From contig CAZQKM010000029.1 of NCBI GenBank assembly GCA_964593925.1, positions 1 to 31,754 on the forward strand: 31,754 bases of DNA. The letters run 5' to 3'. Both the position numbers and the translations under genes were made by a program. Numbering within the stretch: the stretch's first letter is position 1; each line of letters begins with the position of its first letter. The notes beneath the pieces are model-generated. The model was not told the origin of the DNA. It ran no database searches and worked only from the letters and a program-made list of their open reading frames with translations. This document shows positions 25,296 to 31,754 of the stretch, in pieces. The stretch comes from Oleidesulfovibrio sp964593925. GTDB lineage: Bacteria; Desulfobacterota; Desulfovibrionia; Desulfovibrionales; Desulfovibrionaceae.

Positions 25296-25324
25296 CAAAT
25301 ACGGTGGTGCCATAGTCATTGTAA
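25296..25324 (-). promoter_or_regulatory. Possible promoter of the glycosyltransferase operon
   Basis: On the minus strand TTACAA (25324-25319) and TATTTG (25301-25296) are 17 bases apart and lie 44 bases before the first ATG. Both boxes are imperfect, so this is tentative. Confidence 0.3.
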
Positions 25325-25334
25325 GCCCTCGTTA

Positions 25335-25490
25335 ACACGGCTGTTCACTGTGCAGCCCCACAATGAGCCCAGCAATTTTGAGTCCGTCTCGCAGATGGAG
25401 ATGGTCACCAACTGTGCTGGTATACATTCCATCAAAGCCTGGGCTAGTTACATATTCCATCTTTGCATCAACAATAGAGGGATACGTTTT
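25335..25490 (-). pseudogene. Possible gene fragment, unidentified
   Basis: A minus-strand stretch of 52 codons between two stops reads protein-like (for example EYVTSPGFDGMYTSTVGDHL, then LKIAGLIVGL). The pattern resembles the short beta-barrel tail of lipoyl-like or aspartoacylase-type proteins (SP..G...VGD.....G..I). There is no start codon context or upstream continuation. Weakly supported. Confidence 0.25.
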
Positions 25491-25904
25491 TTATGGGCCA
25501 CTGCATAAGGGCTATGGGGCAGGCAAAACTTGGGCTATGCACAGAATTTTGCATTCAAGGTATAATAAAGTATGATGTCACCAATGTGTTGAATGTCTAT
25601 TTGTATATCGGTTGTACCGGGGTGGCGTCGAGGCCAAGATGCTGCCCACCCTCCGGATATGGAGCCTCCAGGGGGGGCTGCTGAAAAGACCGATACCTAC
25701 CCATGATAAACCAAAATCAAAATAAACAACCTTGCCTTGCTGTGCAATGGATAACTACTAAAGAAGGGCGATCTGTCTCAGGTTTTGTCCCGAATCTAAG
25801 CTGTCTGGCCACGCTTTGACCTGGTATCGTATTATAATTACCGGTGGAAAGGTGTGAGCTATCGTGCAACACAAGACGAAAATTCTATTTTTTGGGGGTG
25901 AAAT

Positions 25905-25982
25905 ATGGCTTTGCGTATGGGTATACCTTATGGCATAACATGGTATCAAAGCATTGCAACTAGTTGGTCTTACGGGTATTAA
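25905..25982 (+). CDS. Possible upstream mini-ORF, 25 codons
   Basis: An ATG with GGGGGTG (25894-25900) 4 bases upstream opens 25 codons (MALRMGIPYGITWYQSIATS and five more). It stops 7 bases before the regulator's chosen ATG. The regulator itself has only a weak ribosome site, so translation may be coupled. The peptide itself resembles nothing I know. Confidence 0.35.
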   Translation: MALRMGIPYGITWYQSIATSWSYGY

Positions 25983-25989
25983 AAGAACC

Positions 25990-27423
25990 ATGGCACCAAG
26001 GCGAATTTTGTTTCTTGCCCCGGCGCAGTCCGTCACAGGCATTTTTCCTCAGCTTAAAGACGCGGGATACGAAGTGGGTATTGCCGAAACGCTTAAGGGC
26101 GCATCGGCGTTTATCCGCAAATCTGGTCCTGCTGTTATTTTTTCGCGTCCCCAGTTGCCTGGGTACAAGGTTGAAGATCTATTATCTGTCAGTGCAGATG
26201 ATGTTTCATTTCCTCCTGTAATCATTTTTACCGACAAGGGGTCTGCAGACGAGGCAGAACGTTTTCTCGGGCTTGGTGCCCAGGACTACTGGCTTGAACC
26301 GTTGATTTTTGAAAAAGTTCGAGCCGCTGTGCCGCTGGATCCACGGCCTGCGTCTCCTGCTCCACCTTCTTCTACTCTTGGGGGGCGTATTGGTCCCGCA
26401 AGGGGGAGCTCGGCGCGCATCATAGGTTCGCACCCAGCCGTAGCCCGGGTGATGGCTCTTGCCAAGCAGGTTGCACCTTCACGGGCTACAGTATTGATTT
26501 CGGGTGAGTCTGGTACAGGCAAAGAAATGTTCGCCCGCTTCTTGCACCACAGCAGTGACCGGAAGGACAAGCCCTTTGTGGCGGTGAATTGCGCTGCACT
26601 ACCAGAACACCTGCTTGAAAGCGAACTGTTCGGACACGAAAAGGGTGCCTTTACCGGAGCTATTGCGCGTAAGCTGGGCAAGTTTGAACTCGCTAACGGC
26701 GGTACGTTGTTGCTAGATGAAATTTCTGAAATGGACCTAGGGCTCCAAGCCAAATTGCTGCGCGTTTTGCAGGAAGGCGAAATTGACAGGGTGGGCGGAA
26801 CGGAAACCGTCAAGGTTGATGTTAGGGTTTTGGCCACCACTAACCGGGCCTTGGAAGCTTGGGTCAGCGAAGGTAGATTCCGACAGGATTTATATTTTCG
26901 ATTGAATGTAATACCTTTGCGGTTACCAGCATTGCGTGAACGCGGAGATGACATACTGCATCTAGCCTGTTTTTTTGTGGATATGTATGTGCGTGACTAT
27001 GGGCTACATTCGCTTGAGCTTGCGCCAGAGGCCTTGGACTGGCTTAAAAATTATGAGTGGCCGGGTAATGTTCGCGAATTGCAAAATTTGATGGAGCGTG
27101 CCACGCTACTTGCCGGCAAAGGGCCGATACAGGTTGCGCACTTTTTGCTTGATCCTGATAGCTGGCCTGTGTTTGCACAGGTTGAAGAGTTGGATGACCA
27201 AGCAGCTGTCGAAGGGCACGGACAGTCTGAGAGTAACCCTGTTGCAAGCCCGTTCAGCGGTAGTGTGATTCCGCTGCATGAGATGGAACGTATTATGATT
27301 TTAAAGGGCTTGGAGCAAACATCGGGAAATCGTACTATGGCTGCGGATTTACTGGGTATTTCAGTGCGTACACTGCGCAATAAACTTAACGAATATCGCA
27401 GTGTGGGGCTGGAAATTCCATAA
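25990..27423 (+). CDS. Sigma-54-dependent transcription activator with degenerate receiver domain
   Basis: Activates sigma-54 RNA polymerase at -24/-12 promoters using ATP. The 477-residue product has three parts. A receiver-like domain (about 5-117) comes first, then an AAA+ domain (about 143-382) with Walker A GESGTGKE (172-179), the sigma-contact GAFTGA (219-224), Walker B LLLDEI and the LPALRERGDD segment. Last is a FIS-type helix-turn-helix (about 436-470, NRTMAADLLGISVRTLRNKL). In the receiver the acidic pair is LAPAQ, the phosphorylated Asp position reads FSRPQLPGY, and the usual Lys-Pro is Glu-Pro, so phosphorylation is unlikely. ATG 25990 is preferred over TTG 25954. No sensor kinase gene is adjacent. 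Confidence 0.92.
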   Translation: MAPRRILFLAPAQSVTGIFPQLKDAGYEVGIAETLKGASAFIRKSGPAVIFSRPQLPGYKVEDLLSVSADDVSFPPVIIFTDKGSADEAERFLGLGAQDYWLEPLIFEKVRAAVPLDPRPASPAPPSSTLGGRIGPARGSSARIIGSHPAVARVMALAKQVAPSRATVLISGESGTGKEMFARFLHHSSDRKDKPFVAVNCAALPEHLLESELFGHEKGAFTGAIARKLGKFELANGGTLLLDEISEMDLGLQAKLLRVLQEGEIDRVGGTETVKVDVRVLATTNRALEAWVSEGRFRQDLYFRLNVIPLRLPALRERGDDILHLACFFVDMYVRDYGLHSLELAPEALDWLKNYEWPGNVRELQNLMERATLLAGKGPIQVAHFLLDPDSWPVFAQVEELDDQAAVEGHGQSESNPVASPFSGSVIPLHEMERIMILKGLEQTSGNRTMAADLLGISVRTLRNKLNEYRSVGLEIP

Positions 27424-27607
27424 ACATGCCCTGCTTTTTTGTCGGTAGAACCCGGGGAGCTAAGAGCGGATGAAGAATATCGCTCTGTTGTTTGTAGCGT
27501 TGGGCAGTGGGCGTGTTCTTGCGTTGTAACACATTTTTTGTGTGGCGGCATGTTGGATGCGGCTTTTTTTATTACCTGTGAACGGAGTTGCAAGGATAGA
27601 CCACGTG

Positions 27608-29536
27608 ATGCATATGAATGTAACACAAAAGATTATTGCGGCGCACCTTGTGAGTGGCGAGATGGAGCAAGGGCGCGAAATCGGGTTGCGGATTGATCAA
27701 ACTCTGACGCAGGACGCTACGGGAACCATGGCTTGCCTGCAGTTTGAAGCCATGGGGATGGACCATGTGCGAACCGATCTTTCGGTAAGTTATGTGGACC
27801 ATAATACGCTGCAAATGGGTTTTCGCAATGCCGATGACCACCGTTTTTTGCGCACGGTAGCGCAAAAATACGGTATGGTATTTTCTCCTCCTGGTACGGG
27901 AATCTGTCACCAGTTGCATCTTGAAAATTTTGCACTTCCCGGGGCGACCCTTGTGGGGTCTGACAGCCATACTCCCACAGCGGGCGGTATGGGGTCTTTG
28001 GCCATGGGAGCGGGAGGTTTGTCCGTTGCGTTGGCCATGGCCGGCGAACCTTATACTCTTGCCATGCCAAAGGTTGTGAGCGTGCGTTTGGAAGGTTCGC
28101 TACGTGGATGGGCCACTGCCAAGGATGTAATCCTGCATTTGCTCGGCTTGCTGACCGTCAAGGGAGGAGTGGGCAAGATTTTTGAATACACTGGTCCCGG
28201 AGTGGCAAGCTTGAGCGTACCCGAGCGGGCAACTATTGCCAATATGGGGGCCGAGCTTGGCGCGACCACGTCTGTGTTTCCCAGTGACGTATGCACCCGT
28301 GCCTTTTTAGCTGCTATGGGTCGCGAAGCAGCATGGCAAGAGCTTGTTGCAGACCCTCAGGCTCGCTATGACGAAGAACTTGTTGTGGACCTTTCGGCCC
28401 TGGAACCTTTGGCAGCTCAGCCGCATATGCCGGACAAAGTGGTGCCTGTGGCACAACTGGATGGTTTGAAGGTTGATCAGGTCGCCATTGGTTCATGTAC
28501 GAATTCTTCCTATGCTGATTTGAAAAGCGTGCTGCATCTGCTTGCAGGTAATAAGGTCAACCCTGAGACGGATACAATGCTTTCTCCGGGCTCTAAGCAG
28601 GTGCTCAAGATGCTTTCCCGAGAGGGTTTGGTGGAGAAGCTGCTTGATTCCGGGGCTCGACTGCTGGAGTGTTCGTGCGGTCCGTGCATCGGGATGGGGG
28701 GCTCACCCGTATCTGGCGGAGTGTCGGTACGTACGTTTAACAGAAATTTTGAAGGTCGCAGCGGTACCAGAGACGGGCAGGTGTACTTGGTCAGCCCTCT
28801 CACTGCGGCAATGGTTGCGCTACGTGGCATATTTAGCGATCCTGCGACATGGGGGGAGGCACCGCGGGGTGTTGATTTTCCAGAAAATGTGCCTTCCATC
28901 AGCGAGCTTTTTGTGTATCCGCAAGAAGATGGTAAAGAGGTGACTGTGGCGTATGGTCCTAATATTGTGGCTCTGGAGACCTTTGACTCACTACCCGCGT
29001 TGTTGCGTGCCCCTGTGCTGATTCGGCTCGGTGATGATATTACCACAGACCATATTATGCCCGCAGGAGCGGAAATTACGGCTTTGCGTTCTAACGTTCC
29101 TGCCATTGCCCGCCATGTATTTGGCCGGGTGGATGAGGGTTTTGCCCAGCGTGCCCAAGCTGTCGGTTGTGGTGTTATTGTCGCAGGAGAAAATTACGGC
29201 CAAGGTTCCAGTCGGGAGCATGCCGCCCTTGCCCCGCGACATTTGGGAGTGCGGGCCGTTGTCGCCAAGTCTTTGGCTCGTATCCATCGGGCAAATTTAG
29301 TAAATTTTGGTATTTTGCCACTAATTTTGGAACAAAAGGCAGATTACGAGATATTATGCCAAGGTTGTCTATTGGAATTGGATACCGGGCAGCTTGTAGC
29401 GGGCGGTTGTGTTGTGCTCAAAGTGGATGGAGAGCACCAAGTGGCTGTCAAGAATGATTTGACTATAAAAGAATTGGACATTATTCGGGCTGGCGGACTG
29501 CTTAATTATGTGCGCCTTGAAAAAACGGCAGCCTAA
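27608..29536 (+). CDS. Aconitate hydratase, monomeric Aquifex type
   Basis: Interconverts citrate and isocitrate using a [4Fe-4S] cluster. The 642-residue product has the cluster cysteines in GSCTNSSY (Cys297) and CSCGPCIGM (Cys357 and Cys360). It also shows SDSHTPTAGGMGSLAMG, GGVGKIFEYTG and, in the swivel domain, DDITTDHIMPAG and GENYGQGSSREHAALAPRHLG with the catalytic serine region. Its length is well below that of AcnA (about 890), as expected for the TIGR01342-like group. AAGGA (27592-27596) precedes; GTG 27605, ATG 27608 and ATG 27614 are all possible starts. It is followed after 38 bases by ppiD. The citrate cycle enzyme fits a desulfovibrio that makes 2-oxoglutarate. Confidence 0.94.
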   Translation: MHMNVTQKIIAAHLVSGEMEQGREIGLRIDQTLTQDATGTMACLQFEAMGMDHVRTDLSVSYVDHNTLQMGFRNADDHRFLRTVAQKYGMVFSPPGTGICHQLHLENFALPGATLVGSDSHTPTAGGMGSLAMGAGGLSVALAMAGEPYTLAMPKVVSVRLEGSLRGWATAKDVILHLLGLLTVKGGVGKIFEYTGPGVASLSVPERATIANMGAELGATTSVFPSDVCTRAFLAAMGREAAWQELVADPQARYDEELVVDLSALEPLAAQPHMPDKVVPVAQLDGLKVDQVAIGSCTNSSYADLKSVLHLLAGNKVNPETDTMLSPGSKQVLKMLSREGLVEKLLDSGARLLECSCGPCIGMGGSPVSGGVSVRTFNRNFEGRSGTRDGQVYLVSPLTAAMVALRGIFSDPATWGEAPRGVDFPENVPSISELFVYPQEDGKEVTVAYGPNIVALETFDSLPALLRAPVLIRLGDDITTDHIMPAGAEITALRSNVPAIARHVFGRVDEGFAQRAQAVGCGVIVAGENYGQGSSREHAALAPRHLGVRAVVAKSLARIHRANLVNFGILPLILEQKADYEILCQGCLLELDTGQLVAGGCVVLKVDGEHQVAVKNDLTIKELDIIRAGGLLNYVRLEKTAA

Positions 29537-29574
29537 AACGGCTTGACCAATCCGGGTTGAAAAATGGAGTGCTC

Positions 29575-31464
29575 ATGTTGGATGTAATAAGACAGAATGC
29601 TCAGTCATGGGGCGTTAAGATCGCCTTTGGGCTTATCATTATTGTATTTGTGTTTTGGGGGGTGGGTTCCATGGGAAACCAGTCTTCCCATGTCTTGGCC
29701 ATGGTGGGCGAGACCCCTCTTACCCTTAGTGCGTATGAGGAGCAGTACAGAGAAGCCGCGGAACGCCTGCGTGCCCAGTTTCCTGAAATTTCCATAGAAG
29801 ATATGAATAATCTTGGGCTCAAGCAACAGGTTTTGCAACAGATGGTTACAGAGGCTTTGTTGGTGGAACAGGCAGAATCCTTGGGGCTTGATGTTTCACC
29901 CGTGGAGCTGAAAATCTTTTTGAGTCGTATTCCTCTTTTTCAGGGAACTGACGGAAAATTGGATATAGAGCAGTACAAAAAGATTCTGGCTGCACAGGGC
30001 TTGACCCCCAGTATGTACGAAGAGAGAGTGCGCCGAAGCCTGCTTGTTGAAAAAATGCAAGAATATATTACAATGTCGGCTTCTGTAACAGAGGCAGAGG
30101 TAAAAGCCGTTTTTGATTATTCTGTTGAACGCAGGTCTATGGACTATGTGTTGTTTGAGGCATTGCAGTATATGGCAGATAGTACCCCTGATGAAGAACA
30201 GATTAAATCTTTTTATGATGAAAATCTGGAGCGCTATAAAATGCCACCTCGCGCCAAAGTGCAGTATGCCTTGGTCACTGCTGCCTCGCTTGCCAAGTCA
30301 TATGTTGTACCCGAAGAGCGAGTAGTGGATTATTATGAGGCTAATGCCAATGCCTATGTGCAGAAGGAGCGTATACGGGCTCATCATATTCTGGTGTTGG
30401 CGGATGAGGATGCCGCTGCGGATGTTGTGACCGCCGCAGAAAAAAAGATCAATACCTTGTATGATCGGGTTGTAGGCGGTGAGGACTTTGCCCTTGTGGC
30501 TCGTAGTGCTTCTGAAGGACCCAGCGCACCACTTGGGGGAGACCTTGGATGGTTTGGCCGTGGAGACATGGTGCCCAGCTTTGAAGAAGCGGCTTTTGCC
30601 ACTGCTCAAGGTGCTGTAAGCAAGCCAATACGCAGTCGTTATGGCTTTCATATTATTAAGGTAGAAGCCAGAGAGGAGGCTCGTATCAAAGCATTGGATG
30701 AGGTACGTGAAGACATTGCCCGCAAGATTGCCGAAGAAGAAGTACAAGGAAATGTGGCATCCATCCTTGATGAAGCATTAGAAGCTTTGCTGGCTGGAGA
30801 AGATTTGTCCGCTGTGGCAGAGCGTTGGAAGCTGGAATTGCGTGATAGCGAAGAGCTTGCCCGTGATCGGGTTGCTGATGCCCTGGGAATTACTCCAGAG
30901 GCTGTGGAATTGATTTTTGCCACACCGGTAGGGGCGATCGTAGATACACCCCTGAATGTAGAAGGTGGCTATATGTTCGCCAAGGTTGTCTCTTCCAAGG
31001 ACGAGGCGTATCGTGCCCTCGAAGATGTGCGTTCGGATATTATAGAAGGATTGCGCCAGAAAGAAGCCCTTGCCCGTGCTCTTGAAGAAGCCCATACTGT
31101 GGCGGAGGCTTTGGAGGCAGACGGTGCGTTGCCGACTGTTGTGGGGCAAAAGTTGCAAACTAGTGAGCCTTTTGGGCGAGGGGGGGAGATCCCAAATGTT
31201 GGCCAGGTTGCTGATGTGGTAACTGCGATATTTGCGGCCCAAGATGACAAGTGGATTGCCAAGGCTTTTCCGACTCCTAGTGGTGCGGTTGTCGTCCGTA
31301 GGGCAGAGGTGCTTCCTCCCACTGCGGAGCAATGGGTAGAAGCAAAGCCCCGTGTGGAAGAGGCTCTTTTGGCTCGCAAGCGCCAGGAATTGATTCAAGG
31401 GTACCTGCAACAGCTGAGGGCCGATGTAAAGATAAGCATACAGAATGCAAAAATTCTGGAATAG
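29575..31464 (+). CDS. ppiD: PpiD-type periplasmic peptidyl-prolyl isomerase/chaperone
   Basis: Inner-membrane-anchored foldase that helps newly exported proteins at the translocon. The 629-residue product has a short cytoplasmic start (MLDVIRQNAQSWGVK), one membrane segment (about 14-33) and a SurA_N-like chaperone region (about 40-240). A parvulin domain (about 267-364) shows RIRAHHILV, GEDFALVARSASEGPSAPLG, GGDLGWFGRGDMVPSFEEAAF and SRYGFHIIKVE. A long acidic C-terminal region follows. ATG 29575 has GGAG (29566-29569) 5 bases upstream; a TTG at 29557 is less likely. It ends at a strong terminator and links functionally to bamA and skp in this window. Confidence 0.94.
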   Translation: MLDVIRQNAQSWGVKIAFGLIIIVFVFWGVGSMGNQSSHVLAMVGETPLTLSAYEEQYREAAERLRAQFPEISIEDMNNLGLKQQVLQQMVTEALLVEQAESLGLDVSPVELKIFLSRIPLFQGTDGKLDIEQYKKILAAQGLTPSMYEERVRRSLLVEKMQEYITMSASVTEAEVKAVFDYSVERRSMDYVLFEALQYMADSTPDEEQIKSFYDENLERYKMPPRAKVQYALVTAASLAKSYVVPEERVVDYYEANANAYVQKERIRAHHILVLADEDAAADVVTAAEKKINTLYDRVVGGEDFALVARSASEGPSAPLGGDLGWFGRGDMVPSFEEAAFATAQGAVSKPIRSRYGFHIIKVEAREEARIKALDEVREDIARKIAEEEVQGNVASILDEALEALLAGEDLSAVAERWKLELRDSEELARDRVADALGITPEAVELIFATPVGAIVDTPLNVEGGYMFAKVVSSKDEAYRALEDVRSDIIEGLRQKEALARALEEAHTVAEALEADGALPTVVGQKLQTSEPFGRGGEIPNVGQVADVVTAIFAAQDDKWIAKAFPTPSGAVVVRRAEVLPPTAEQWVEAKPRVEEALLARKRQELIQGYLQQLRADVKISIQNAKILE

Positions 31465-31487
31465 CCTTTAATATATATATGTACTGT

Positions 31488-31518
31488 ACGCCGCCCTTTT
31501 ATGGGGCGGCGTTTTTTT
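31488..31518 (+). terminator. Rho-independent terminator after ppiD
   Basis: A 9-bp GC-rich stem (31488-31496 with 31504-31512), a 7-base loop and seven T (31512-31518). It ends the aconitase-ppiD transcript 23 bases after the ppiD stop. Confidence 0.95.
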
Positions 31519-31754
31519 ATGGACGAAAATCCTCCGCCATATGTGGGAGGTAGCAAATCGTAACTGTATAGATATATCAGTAAAGCTTACTTCAATTTTC
31601 TAGCTGATCCCTGCGGTTTGGCAACTGCCGGTGGCAAATCAAAAGGAGGCCACAATGGGTGACCTGAGAGTTTAGTCCACACAAAATAGAACTGAAAATA
31701 TTGATCCTGCCACATTTTTGTGGAGTACCAGTTAAGCCACTTTTCTGTGTTCTT
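31519..31754. other. Window end, no gene recognised
   Basis: An AAAAGGAGG ribosome site (31641-31649) lies 5 bases before ATG 31655, which opens only six codons (MGDLRV) before a TAG. It could be a leader peptide or the remains of a gene start. Nothing else is supported before the window ends. Confidence 0.4.

Larger units (their letters stand above)
25253..25989. other. About 0.7 kb between divergent operons without an intact gene
   Basis: It holds the possible promoter of the minus-strand operon, a 52-codon open stretch on the minus strand (25335-25490) that may be a gene fragment, and a 25-codon open frame just before the regulator gene (25905-25982). I find no RNA gene or terminator here. 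Confidence 0.6.

Noticed and set aside
25929..25960. Sigma-54 (-24/-12) promoter before the activator gene
   Set aside because: The GG and GC pairs are 12 bases apart, not 10, and the surrounding match is poor.
1..31754. CRISPR array, rRNA operon, or phage genes
   Set aside because: No regularly spaced direct repeats, no rRNA-like sequence and no phage structural or integrase motifs seen on reading through.

Overview
This window looks like a piece of a Desulfovibrionaceae chromosome (Desulfovibrio and relatives). The grounds are family-level and not based on a database search. They are the order lysS - lolC/E - lolD - bamA - amidase - skp - lpxD - fabZ - lpxA - lpxI, a BamA with an extra N-terminal domain, LpxI instead of LpxH, a UbiA-type prenyltransferase of the kind used in futalosine-type menaquinone synthesis, and an Aquifex-type monomeric aconitase. 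Base composition is moderate. Long stretches hold no intact gene, and one holds a clearly decayed insertion sequence. This fits a genome under reduction, such as a host-associated desulfovibrio, but that is inference.

Layout. (a) 168-309: a tRNA-Asn on the minus strand with a good promoter and a strong terminator. (b) 514-12641: a plus-strand envelope-building block. It holds lysyl-tRNA synthetase, the lipoprotein-release pair LolC/E + LolD, BamA (outer-membrane protein insertion), a periplasmic cell-wall amidase, the Skp chaperone, and the lipid A genes lpxD, fabZ, lpxA and lpxI. Many junctions overlap by 1-17 bases, which suggests translational coupling. A terminator after bamA splits the block in two. 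(c) 12642-16170: a poor zone with a degraded IS5-family element (about 12850-13705), an intact thiM, and about 1.5 kb without a recognisable gene that contains a 32-base perfect palindrome. (d) 16171-19112: a 58-residue zinc-ribbon protein, then a polar amino acid ABC transporter (binding protein, permease, ATPase). (e) 19370-21864: a MogA/MoaB-type molybdopterin enzyme with an N-terminal extension, a UbiA prenyltransferase and the ribosome-associated protein DarP/YjgA. (f) 21937-25252, minus strand: two glycosyltransferases and a CobC/HisC-like PLP enzyme in one tight operon. (g) 25253-25989: about 0.7 kb without an intact gene. (h) 25990-31464: a sigma-54 activator whose receiver-like domain has lost its phosphorylation residues, aconitase, and a PpiD-type periplasmic foldase ending at a strong terminator. 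(i) 31519-31754: no gene, only a well-placed ribosome site in front of a six-codon frame.

The main theme is outer-membrane assembly. Lipid A is started (LpxA, LpxD, LpxI), fatty acid precursors are supplied (FabZ), lipoproteins are released (LolC/E-LolD), beta-barrel proteins are chaperoned and inserted (Skp, PpiD, BamA), and the wall is remodelled (amidase). Nothing here is clearly a wholly new system. The most interesting items are the fused BamA domain, the modified ABC permease with its small zinc-ribbon neighbour, the degenerate-receiver activator with an upstream mini-ORF, the glycosyltransferase/PLP-enzyme operon, and the unexplained palindrome in decayed DNA.
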